Assembly: GCF_001421015.2 (NCBI RefSeq)
Contig: NZ_CP013023.1
Coordinates: 1,729,501 to 1,793,500, forward strand
Direction of reading: 5' to 3'
DNA: 64,000 nucleotides
Origin: Paenibacillus bovis
Lineage (GTDB): Bacteria; Bacillota; Bacilli; Paenibacillales; Paenibacillaceae
How positions within the stretch are numbered: position 1 is the stretch's first letter; each line of letters starts with the position of its first letter. A program made the translations under genes and the position numbers. Of this stretch, positions 18,067 through 25,139 are shown in pieces. Under the pieces are notes generated by a model, which was given only the letters and a program-made list of their open reading frames with translations, had not been told where the DNA came from and did no database searches.

Positions 18067-19047
18067 ATGAACAAGATTATGCCACTGGCCCGTCGCGGTA
18101 TTTCCAGCAGTCGACTCGCTCTCGGTTGTATGCCTTTTGGAGGCGGCTGGGATCAGACCCCGTTTACGGATGAGCATGTCAAAGAAGCGGAAGCTGCTGT
18201 CGATGCAGCACTGTCGATCGGGATTACCATGTTTGATCATGCAGATATCTATACAAAAGGCAAAGCCGAGCAGGTATTTGGCCGTGTACTGAATAATCGT
18301 CCGGAGCTGCGCGACCAGATCGTGATCCAGTCCAAATGCGGTATTCAGCTGGGAGATGATGAACTGCCCGGTCGCTTTAATTTCTCCAAAGAACATATTC
18401 TGCATTCTGTCGATGGCAGTCTGGAGCGTCTGGGTACGGATTATCTGGATATTCTGCTGCTGCATCGTCCCGATCCACTCGTCGAGCCGGATGAAGTGGC
18501 AGAAGCTTTTGCATCACTCAAAGCTTCCGGTAAAGTACGCTATTTTGGCGTATCCAATATGAGTGCTGCACAGATCGCCTTTTTGCAGCAGGCGATTCCG
18601 GACTCCTTTGCGGTAAATCAGCTGGAAATGAGTCTGGGTCATCTGCACTTTGTAGACCAAGGTGTTCATGTGAATCAGGCAGCAGGTACGGCTGTGAATT
18701 TTGCCGAGGGTCTGATGGAATACTGCCGGACGCAGAATATTCAGCTTCAGGCTTGGGGACCGCTGGCACAGGGTAAATTCTCCGGTCGCGATGTGAAGGA
18801 TCAACCAGAGCATATTCAGGAAGCTGCCCAGCTGGTACAGCAGCTCGCCAATGAAAAAGAAACAACACCTGAAGCGATTGTCCTGGGCTGGCTGATGCGC
18901 CATCCGGCGATGATTCAGCCGATTATCGGTACTACCAATCCGCAGCGGATCAAAGCCTGTAAAGATGCAGAACGCCAATCCCAGCTGATGACCCGTGAAG
19001 AGTGGTACACCCTGTATGTGAGCGCACGCGGCGAATCCATGCCATAA
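18067..19047 (+). CDS. Aldo/keto reductase
   Basis: NAD(P)H-dependent oxidoreductase of 326 residues with the (beta/alpha)8 fold. The catalytic tetrad is visible: Asp and Tyr in FDHADIYTKG, Lys in VIQSKCGI and His in LLLHRPDP. Later motifs are GKVRYFGVSNM, LQAWGPLAQGKFSG and the cofactor-site PIIGTTNPQRI near the C-terminus. The order and spacing resemble E. coli YdhF-type enzymes. ATG 18067 is preceded by GGAGGAAATAAA. It stands alone between two terminators. Substrate unknown. Confidence 0.9.
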   Translation: MNKIMPLARRGISSSRLALGCMPFGGGWDQTPFTDEHVKEAEAAVDAALSIGITMFDHADIYTKGKAEQVFGRVLNNRPELRDQIVIQSKCGIQLGDDELPGRFNFSKEHILHSVDGSLERLGTDYLDILLLHRPDPLVEPDEVAEAFASLKASGKVRYFGVSNMSAAQIAFLQQAIPDSFAVNQLEMSLGHLHFVDQGVHVNQAAGTAVNFAEGLMEYCRTQNIQLQAWGPLAQGKFSGRDVKDQPEHIQEAAQLVQQLANEKETTPEAIVLGWLMRHPAMIQPIIGTTNPQRIKACKDAERQSQLMTREEWYTLYVSARGESMP

Positions 19048-19236
19048 CCTGTACAATTCAGCAGAGAGAGTATGCCCGTTATGTACTGCATATGGGATTG
19101 TTCTCATTCTAAAAGGTAGTAGACAACGAGGAAGCTGCTTATTTGGCTGTTATATAGAAAAATCATTGTACAGAGGATTGTACAAATCACCAATATATTG
19201 ATGCGCATCACCAATGTATGGAACAGAATATGCGCA

Positions 19237-19277
19237 CAAAAAGAGCAGACCGGCTATATGGGTCTGCTCTTTTTATA
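19237..19277 (+). terminator. Rho-independent terminator
   Basis: AAAAAGAGCAGACC pairs with GGTCTGCTCTTTTT, followed by more T and A bases. It ends the aldo/keto reductase gene. Confidence 0.85.
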
Positions 19278-19740
19278 TATCTGAGTAGGAAAATTAAATT
19301 TTTACAGAGGAAAAAGCAGGTAAATATGACATGAGAAGTAAGCAAAAAATGGAAGAATTATAATCACGAGATTTAGATAGTCAAATTGCAAATATTTTAA
19401 TTAGGTATATAAAGGGAACGTATGATCTATGAGTGGAATAAATATCATATTTAATTACAATAAAATGTCCTATGTAACAAAATTGTAATAAATAAGAGCG
19501 TTTTCTTTTTGGTTGCCTAAGAAAATTATTTAAATCAAAAAGCAGAAATAGACCATGATGATAAGTTAGCAAATTCCCTTATGTTATAAGGGATTCCACC
19601 AATATTTTTACTTAAAATACCATAAATGTAAGATGAGAATCCGTATAAGACTAGGACTTTTGACATTTAACAAATATATGAAAAAAATAATTTATCTTAG
19701 TAATTGGAAAATTTATCATGTAAATTATTCGATTAGAGTA

Positions 19741-19783
19741 TATAATATGTTACAAATCAATAAAGTTATTCAAAACGAATAAC
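19741..19783 (+). promoter_or_regulatory. Putative promoter and operator of the lasso cluster
   Basis: A TATAAT box at 19741-19746 is followed by the inverted repeat GTTATTC, five bases, GAATAAC (19765-19783). If the box is used, the repeat sits just downstream of the start point, a good place for a repressor. No matching regulator gene is in the cluster. Confidence 0.35.
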
Positions 19784-19968
19784 AATTGGGTAAAGGTAAC
19801 AATGAGTTCATATGTTCAGGAAAAGAAGGACATAAGAAAATAATCAAACTGATGACCGATCGTGAGCATCATCTTTCTTTTATATAAAGAGAAGGATTGT
19901 TTGAAGGAACGAGGTCTTACAGTAGATGTGAATGTTCGTATCGGGGCATGAACCGGATAGGAGGACAA

Positions 19969-20259
19969 ATGGTGTATACAACAGACGACAAAACTAAGTT
20001 AGTGAATAAATCACTAATCTCTGCACAATCCATCTATCGCTCACCTATTGTTACTCTGGATAAACCTGATCCTTTCAGTATCCATAGGACTGGTCTCGAA
20101 CCGTATCCATGGCAAAAAAGCACAGGGATCTGCAAAACGACTTCTCTGGTAGATCATTACCGTCACCGATTGGATAGCTATATCAGCCAGCGTGATCAGT
20201 TAAAGCAGTATAGTGACCAATTACGGCAGGAAACAACTATTAATCCTCATCTTCATTAA
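19969..20259 (+). CDS. Unknown small protein at the head of the lasso cluster
   Basis: A 96-residue protein of no recognised family, 78 bases before the cyclase on the same strand. The likely start is ATG 19969 or GTG 19972, close behind AGGAGG; an earlier in-frame ATG at 19897 has a poorer context. The sequence is polar, with Asp/Pro-rich middle segments (LDKPDPFSIHRTGLEPYPWQ) and a C-terminal helix rich in Gln and charged residues (DSYISQRDQLKQYSDQLRQE). It has no signal peptide or membrane segment. It could be an accessory or regulatory protein of the cluster, or a non-essential passenger. Confidence 0.5.
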   Translation: MVYTTDDKTKLVNKSLISAQSIYRSPIVTLDKPDPFSIHRTGLEPYPWQKSTGICKTTSLVDHYRHRLDSYISQRDQLKQYSDQLRQETTINPHLH

Positions 20260-20337
20260 TTGATGCAGGCATGACCTATATATGAATTATAAATACACCG
20301 ATATTCAAATAATCAATCACCCGAAGGAGGTGCAGGC

Positions 20338-22290
20338 ATGAGTGCAACAGCTGGAATCTGGGATATGGCAAAACGGCATGACCATGATGAATTGCAGCAG
20401 CAGGGCAATCGTATGATGCAGAGTATGGAGCGGTACCCGGCGGATGCTTCGGGTATATGGCAGGGAGAACATCTTTTCCTCGGCTGCCATGATCAGTGGG
20501 TCACTCCAGAATCGGTTCATCAGCGTATGCCCCATTATGATTCGGTTCGCCGACTGGCGATTACAGGAGACGTAATTATTGATAATCGGGAAGAGCTGTT
20601 CAGCCAATTGGGATTGAACGCTTCTATGCATGATATACCGGATATTATGCTGCTGCTTCATGCCTACGATAAATGGGGCGAGCAAATGCCCCGTTATCTG
20701 AACGGTGATTTCGCTTTTGCAATCTGGGACGAATCCAGACAACAGCTGTTTCTCGCAAGAGACTGGTCGGGTAACCGTACGCTGTATTATTACCAGACCG
20801 CCGAGAAATTTATTTTCGCCAGTACGATGGAAGCTCTGTTCCAGACCGGCGATGTAAGCAAAAAATTATCTACACCGTGGATGGCGGAATTCCTCACAAC
20901 CGTTGCGATGGAAGAGTCGACCGATATTCAGGCAACGGTGTACGAGCAGATCAAGCAGCTGCCGCCAGCACATGCGATGATCCTGTCGGCAGACAAATCA
21001 TCCATTTACCAATATGGTACGCTGCTGCCAGACGAGCCACTGCGGCTGAAGTCGGATGGAGAATATGTAGAAGCTTTCCGCGATGTGTACAGCCGGGTGA
21101 TCCGTGCCAAGCTGCGTACCCGTCACGGCGTAGCAGCTACGCTGAGCGGCGGACTGGACTCGGGCAGTGTAGTAAGTTACGCAGCCAAAATCCTGTCCGG
21201 TCAGAACAAGCCGATCTATACATACAGCTTTGTGCCGATTCCTGGCTTCAAAGACTGGACCTCCTCGCGGTTGATGGCTAATGAACGGCCATATATTGAA
21301 GAGACGGTGAAACATGTCAGCCGGATTCATCCGGTACATGATCATTATATGAACTTTGCCGATCGCAGTCCGCTCAGCGAAGTGGAGCACTGGCTTTCGC
21401 TGATGGAGATGCCTTACAAGTATTTTGAGAACTCCTTCTGGATTCGCGGTATTTTTGAACAGGCACAGCAGCAGGGAGCCGGTGTACTGCTTACGGGAGC
21501 ACGGGGGAACTTTACGATCTCCTGGGGACCGGCGATCGAGTATTATGGCGAGATGCTCAAAAAGTTCCAGTGGATCAAACTGTATCAGGAAATGAAGCTG
21601 TACAGCCAGAATGCCGGTATCCGGCGCAAAAAGATTATCCAGCAGATTCAGCAGTCCGCCTTTCCCCGGTTAAGCCGCACTACACGCGATCTGGGACGCC
21701 CGGATGCGCTGAAATGGATTAATCCGGAACTGGCAGAGCGGACCGGGATGGCGGAGCGGGTGCGCCGGGCCGAGCTGGAGCTGGTAGGCAGTGACACCAT
21801 GAGCGATCAGGATATCCGGCTGGACAAGTTCTCCAATCTGGCGACCGCCAACAAGGATGGCGCTGTAACCTCCAAAATATCCATGGGATACGGCGTCTGG
21901 GAACGCGACCCGACGAATGATCCTAGAGTGATCAAGTTCTGTCTGTCGGTACCGTATAACCAGTATGTACAAAATGGAATGGACCGCGCGCTGATCCGGC
22001 GTGCGACGGCAGGAGACCTGCCGGACAAGATCAGGCTGAACCAGAAAGTACGTGGTCTGCAGCCTGCCGATTGGGTACAGCGTATGCTGCCGATGTGGCC
22101 TGCCTTTACCAGCGAGATCCGTGAGATCTGTCAGGATCCGGCAGCTGCCGCATGGATGAACACCAGCAATATCATGGAAGCTCTAAATGAAGTGGGAGAT
22201 TCCCCTTCGGCCGAAGCGGCATTTAATCCGGCTACACGCCTGCTGATGCGCAGTCTTATTATGGGACGATTCATCCGCAGCCTAGCATAG
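20338..22290 (+). CDS. padeC-like: Lasso peptide macrolactam synthetase (asparagine synthetase-like)
   Basis: Cyclase that adenylates a ring Asp or Glu side chain and lets the core N-terminus attack it. The 650-residue protein has an N-terminal Ntn-hydrolase-like domain that begins MSATAG and so lacks the Cys needed for glutaminase activity, as in known lasso cyclases. The synthetase half has the ATP-pyrophosphatase motif LSGGLDSGSVVSYAA near residues 269-283. Its C-terminus has RRATAGDLPDKIRLNQKVRGLQ. ATG 20338 follows AAGGAGGTG. It directly precedes four precursor genes that each carry Asp at core position 9, which supports the role. Assignment to the paeninodin type follows from its neighbours. 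Confidence 0.93.
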   Translation: MSATAGIWDMAKRHDHDELQQQGNRMMQSMERYPADASGIWQGEHLFLGCHDQWVTPESVHQRMPHYDSVRRLAITGDVIIDNREELFSQLGLNASMHDIPDIMLLLHAYDKWGEQMPRYLNGDFAFAIWDESRQQLFLARDWSGNRTLYYYQTAEKFIFASTMEALFQTGDVSKKLSTPWMAEFLTTVAMEESTDIQATVYEQIKQLPPAHAMILSADKSSIYQYGTLLPDEPLRLKSDGEYVEAFRDVYSRVIRAKLRTRHGVAATLSGGLDSGSVVSYAAKILSGQNKPIYTYSFVPIPGFKDWTSSRLMANERPYIEETVKHVSRIHPVHDHYMNFADRSPLSEVEHWLSLMEMPYKYFENSFWIRGIFEQAQQQGAGVLLTGARGNFTISWGPAIEYYGEMLKKFQWIKLYQEMKLYSQNAGIRRKKIIQQIQQSAFPRLSRTTRDLGRPDALKWINPELAERTGMAERVRRAELELVGSDTMSDQDIRLDKFSNLATANKDGAVTSKISMGYGVWERDPTNDPRVIKFCLSVPYNQYVQNGMDRALIRRATAGDLPDKIRLNQKVRGLQPADWVQRMLPMWPAFTSEIREICQDPAAAAWMNTSNIMEALNEVGDSPSAEAAFNPATRLLMRSLIMGRFIRSLA

Positions 22291-22319
22291 CATTGTATAC
22301 CCTATAAAGGAGGTGAATA

Positions 22320-22457
22320 ATGAACATGACAAAAATGGAATGGCAAGCTCCGGAAATGCAGGTCCTGGATGTTAATGAAACAGCAGCTGGTAAAGGCTGG
22401 AAAGTCATTGACTGGGTTACTTATGATGATGCCGATCTGTACAACCCGGGCAGCTAA
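22320..22457 (+). CDS. padeA-like: Lasso peptide precursor 1
   Basis: A 45-residue precursor behind AAAGGAGGTG. The leader contains WQAPEMQVLDV, the region recognised by RRE proteins, with Trp where other lasso leaders have Tyr. Thr is at leader position -2 (NETA). The predicted core starts at the second Ala: ring AGKGWKVID (Ala1 to Asp9), tail WVTYDDADLYNPGS. The C-terminal Ser matches the residue phosphorylated in paeninodin. The leader (MNMTKMEW) is the most divergent of the four, but the core is identical to that of precursor 2. Confidence 0.92.
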   Translation: MNMTKMEWQAPEMQVLDVNETAAGKGWKVIDWVTYDDADLYNPGS

Positions 22458-22523
22458 TTGTTGCATATCAAAGGGGTAAGTTGCACGACCAATCTATCCA
22501 AAACATTTGAGGAGGAAATACTC

Positions 22524-22661
22524 ATGAACCAAGAAAAAATGCAATGGCAAGCTCCAACGTTGGAAGTTTTGGATGTCAATGAAACAGCAGCTGGTAAAGG
22601 CTGGAAAGTCATTGACTGGGTTACTTATGATGATGCTGACCTGTACAACCCAGGTAGCTAA
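22524..22661 (+). CDS. padeA-like: Lasso peptide precursor 2
   Basis: A 45-residue precursor, MNQEKMQWQAPTLEVLDV leader then NETA and the same 23-residue core as precursor 1 (ring AGKGWKVID). ATG 22524 is chosen over an in-frame upstream TTG at 22458 because GAGGAGG sits just before it. The untranslated stretch AAAACATTTGAGGAGGAAAT is shared with precursor 3, which shows that gene and leader were duplicated together. Confidence 0.92.
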   Translation: MNQEKMQWQAPTLEVLDVNETAAGKGWKVIDWVTYDDADLYNPGS

Positions 22662-22723
22662 TCCATTTCTATTACAGTAACAGGCTCACCCCTGAACCCA
22701 AAACATTTGAGGAGGAAATAATA

Positions 22724-22858
22724 ATGAATCAGGAAAAAATGCAATGGCAAGCACCATCCTTGGAAGTTTTGGACGTGCATCAAACAGCTGCAGGTAAAGG
22801 TTGGAGAGTCATCGACTGGGTTACTTACGACGATGCGGATCTGTACAACCCGAGCTGA
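22724..22858 (+). CDS. padeA-like: Lasso peptide precursor 3 (variant core)
   Basis: A 44-residue precursor with leader ...WQAPSLEVLDV and HQTA before the cut. The core differs from copies 1 and 2 in two ways: Lys6 is Arg (ring AGKGWRVID) and the tail lacks the penultimate Gly (WVTYDDADLYNPS), giving 22 residues. Asp9 and the C-terminal Ser are kept, so ring closure and Ser phosphorylation remain possible. Confidence 0.92.
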   Translation: MNQEKMQWQAPSLEVLDVHQTAAGKGWRVIDWVTYDDADLYNPS

Positions 22859-22903
22859 TTTCCATATCCAACAGTTTGATTAACGAATAAGGAGGAACAC
22901 AGG

Positions 22904-23041
22904 ATGAAAAACGAAAAAATGCAATGGCAAGCTCCAGCAATGGAAGTTTTGGAAATGAACGAAACTGCCGCAGGTAAAGGCTGGAAAGCAATTGACTGGG
23001 TCACTTATGATGACGCAGACCTGTACAACCCGGGCAGCTAA
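22904..23041 (+). CDS. padeA-like: Lasso peptide precursor 4 (variant core)
   Basis: A 45-residue precursor, ATG 22904 behind AAGGAGGAACAC. Leader MKNEKMQWQAPAMEVLEM, then NETA. In the core Val7 is Ala (ring AGKGWKAID) with the usual tail WVTYDDADLYNPGS. It is the last intact copy; a degraded core-like stretch begins three bases after its stop. Confidence 0.92.
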   Translation: MKNEKMQWQAPAMEVLEMNETAAGKGWKAIDWVTYDDADLYNPGS

Positions 23042-23043
23042 TA

Positions 23044-23108
23044 GAATTAGCGCCAGGTCTAGGCTGAAAGGTCATCGACAACGTCGATTATAAATGATGC
23101 AGATTTGC
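23044..23108 (+). pseudogene. Decayed fifth lasso core fragment
   Basis: Aligned base by base with the precursor cores, this stretch keeps GGT-x-AGGCTG, GTCAT-GAC, TTAT and ATGATGCAGAT in order. The Trp5 codon TGG has become TGA, Trp10 is changed, and one extra base shifts the frame after the Tyr13 codon. No leader is attached. It reads as a leftover of tandem precursor duplication. Confidence 0.65.
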
Positions 23109-23183
23109 GAAAGTCTTGCTGATTGTTCTTGGTAAGCGACCTGTGTTGCTTCGTAAGACCAGCAACAATGTAATTCTCAAAGT

Positions 23184-23220
23184 GACCCTTATACCCCAAA
23201 AATGTATAAGGGTCCATTTT
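23184..23220 (+). terminator. Hairpin between precursor genes and biosynthetic genes
   Basis: GACCCTTATAC (23184-23194) pairs perfectly with GTATAAGGGTC (23204-23214) over a nine-base loop, followed by CATTTTCTT. The T tail is modest, so it may be a partial terminator or an mRNA-stabilising end that keeps precursor RNA above enzyme RNA. Confidence 0.6.
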
Positions 23221-23309
23221 CTTCACCAGGACACAAACATGATGGAATCACCGGTGTGCATTAAGTTCCGGAAGCGATCAGCCAGGGAACCTATCGGGAG
23301 GTTATTACT

Positions 23310-24260
23310 ATTAACACGATCCAACAAACCGTATATCAAGCCTTTGGTCTGCGGATTAAAAGCGAAATTTCCTTGCCTGAGCTACAGCAAGTTAACAATA
23401 CAAATAGATCAGCCGATGTTACCGTCCGTTTTGCGGATTTATCCCAGTGGGCGGGAGCCATTGCTACACGTGAAACCAATTTTACGATGCAGCCACCAGG
23501 CTTTATGTTCCAGATGCCCGATACGGGTATATTCTGTATTCACGAAGGAAACAGTATCACGATTGATCCTGCGCCACAGGTCAGCGAAGCCAAGCTGCGT
23601 CTGTTCGTGCTGGGGACCTGTATGGGTATTCTGCTAATGCAGCGTGATATTTTCCCGCTGCACGGCAGTGCACTGATGATTGAAGGGCAGGCGTATGCTT
23701 TTGTCGGTCATTCGGGAGCAGGTAAATCAACGCTTGCAGCTACATTTATGCAGGCAGGCTATCCGCTGATCAGCGATGATGTGATTGCCGTCAATTACGA
23801 GAATGGGGTACCGCATGTGTATCCAGCCTATCCGCAGCAGAAGCTGTGGCAGGAAAGCCTGAATCACTTTGGGATATCTTCGGATCAGTACTCTACGCTG
23901 CATGATGAATACGATAAATTCGCGATTCCGGTCGGCGATCAGTTCTATAATCAGCCGGTACCACTGGCAGGCATATTCGAACTGGTGAAGACGGATGAAC
24001 CGGAAGCCAAAATCACGGAACTGAACCGGCTGGAGCGTCTTCATATTATGCTGGCCCATACTTTCCGTGGAGCAATCGTGCCGCGTCTTGGTCTGAAGCA
24101 GCGTCATTTCTCCCAGGTTGCCGCACTCGCAGGCGAACTGGATGCGTATCAGATTCATCGTTCGACTACTGCCTTTACTGCACCTGCTATTATGGAAAAG
24201 GTTGTTCAGATCATCCAATCCCAAAATCATGCTGCATCCCGTTCCGGCAGCAACAGCTAG
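23310..24260 (+). CDS. padeK-like: Lasso precursor kinase (HPr kinase-like)
   Basis: ATP-dependent kinase related to HPr kinase/phosphorylase; in paeninodin-type clusters it phosphorylates the precursor's C-terminal Ser. The P-loop reads GHSGAGKSTLAATF near residue 132 and is followed by the acidic motif ISDDVIAV. The N-terminal domain includes YQAFGLRIKSEISLPEL. No ATG or GTG lies between the in-frame stop at 23262 and this conserved region; the best start is ATT 23310, eight bases after GGGAGG (316 residues). TTG 23373 would cut conserved sequence and has no ribosome site. The C-terminal Ser in all four precursors supports the role. Confidence 0.82.
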   Translation: MNTIQQTVYQAFGLRIKSEISLPELQQVNNTNRSADVTVRFADLSQWAGAIATRETNFTMQPPGFMFQMPDTGIFCIHEGNSITIDPAPQVSEAKLRLFVLGTCMGILLMQRDIFPLHGSALMIEGQAYAFVGHSGAGKSTLAATFMQAGYPLISDDVIAVNYENGVPHVYPAYPQQKLWQESLNHFGISSDQYSTLHDEYDKFAIPVGDQFYNQPVPLAGIFELVKTDEPEAKITELNRLERLHIMLAHTFRGAIVPRLGLKQRHFSQVAALAGELDAYQIHRSTTAFTAPAIMEKVVQIIQSQNHAASRSGSNS

Positions 24261-24357
24261 ACCGTCCGGGGATGAATGTGCCGAGGAGATCAAATCACCC
24301 ATTATAAGCAATACCGGCAATAAATAGATCAGCCTATCAGCGAAAGGGGAAAAGTTA

Positions 24358-24660
24358 ATGTCCAAGCAAATGATGAACGATACACAAAAAATCACCCAGA
24401 ATTCCAACTATATCGCCAGCGATATGAATGGTGAAAAGGTTATGCTCGATATCGAGTCCGGCAAGTACTATAATCTGGGCGCAATTGGCGGCCGGATCTG
24501 GGATATTAGTGAAAAACCGGTTACTGTAGACGAGATCGTCGCAGTACTGGTACAGGAGTATGATGTTGCGCAGGACGTGTGCAAACAGCAGGTAAGTGTA
24601 TTTGTAGAAAAAATGCTGCAGGAAGGGCTGGTTGAGGTCAATGGGGCTGCCGTTCGCTAA
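24358..24660 (+). CDS. padeB1-like: Lasso RRE protein (PqqD-like)
   Basis: A 100-residue PqqD-like RiPP recognition element that binds the precursor leader and presents it to the protease and cyclase. The sequence fits the fold: beta strands in YIASDMNGEKVMLDIESGKYYNLG, then a winged-helix part with GGRIWDIS, VDEIVAVLVQEYDV and a C-terminal helix VEKMLQEGLVEV. ATG 24358 follows AAAGGGG. The gene overlaps the protease gene, typical of split B1/B2 lasso systems. The aromatic-containing leader motif WQAP in the precursors is its likely docking site. Confidence 0.9.
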   Translation: MSKQMMNDTQKITQNSNYIASDMNGEKVMLDIESGKYYNLGAIGGRIWDISEKPVTVDEIVAVLVQEYDVAQDVCKQQVSVFVEKMLQEGLVEVNGAAVR

Positions 24661-25105
24661 ATTGTCCAAAGCAGCCAAACTGCGCAACTACCCGGCTGCG
24701 ATGCGCAAGCTAATGCTGGAAGCTCTGTTTTACCTTGCCTGGGGGCGCATCATGAAGATGCGGCCTTTTGCCAAAGTCTCTCCGTCCCTGGGTGATTATA
24801 TGCAGGAGACCACGTATGAGTCGGATCGGGATGCTCACCGTCAGGCGGTGCAGATCTCCAAAGCGCTGCATCTGGTCAGTCCACATGTGTTCTGGGAAAC
24901 GGAATGTCTCGTTATGGCTTTTGCTGCGATGAAAATGCTTGAACGCCGCAAGCTGCCAAGTACACTTTATCTCGGTATGCGCCGTGACGAAAAAGGCGGC
25001 AATGCCGCACATGCCTGGCTGAGAAGCGGACGCTTTTATCTGACAGGCGCCAAGGAAATCGAACAATATACAGTCGTCGGGCGGTTTGCCAAGCAGTTCA
25101 ACTGA
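24632..25105 (+). CDS. padeB2-like: Lasso leader protease (transglutaminase-like B2)
   Basis: Cysteine protease that removes the leader so that Ala1 is free for cyclisation. The protein of 154-157 residues has the catalytic Cys in WETECLVMAFAAMKML and the catalytic His in NAAHAWLRSG, followed by a YTVVGRF strand, as in lasso B2 proteins. The start is either TTG 24632 or ATG 24641; both overlap the RRE gene, so translation is probably coupled. The N-terminal hydrophobic helix ALFYLAWGRIM is usual in this family. Confidence 0.9.
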   Translation: MRSMGLPFAKLSKAAKLRNYPAAMRKLMLEALFYLAWGRIMKMRPFAKVSPSLGDYMQETTYESDRDAHRQAVQISKALHLVSPHVFWETECLVMAFAAMKMLERRKLPSTLYLGMRRDEKGGNAAHAWLRSGRFYLTGAKEIEQYTVVGRFAKQFN

Positions 25106-25139
25106 CAACGATTGAATACAGAATATAAAGGAGTAAGCC

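Larger units (their letters stand above)
19048..19968. other. AT-rich region upstream of the lasso cluster
   Basis: No convincing gene. It holds the reductase terminator, then strongly AT-rich DNA with a TATAAT at 19741-19746, a TTGACA at 19660-19665 and an inverted repeat at 19765-19783. The cluster promoter probably lies in the last 250 bases, but the -35 partner of TATAAT is unclear. Confidence 0.5.

Noticed and set aside
22458..22523. An extended second lasso precursor from TTG 22458
   Set aside because: ATG 22524 has GAGGAGG and aligns with the starts of the other precursors.
22320..23041. A CRISPR-like array, because near-identical blocks recur about every 190 bases
   Set aside because: The blocks are open reading frames encoding lasso precursors; there are no short repeats with unique spacers.
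23116..23637. A 173-codon plus-strand frame between the lasso precursors and kinase
   Set aside because: It runs out of frame over the conserved start of the kinase and has no coherent protein features.
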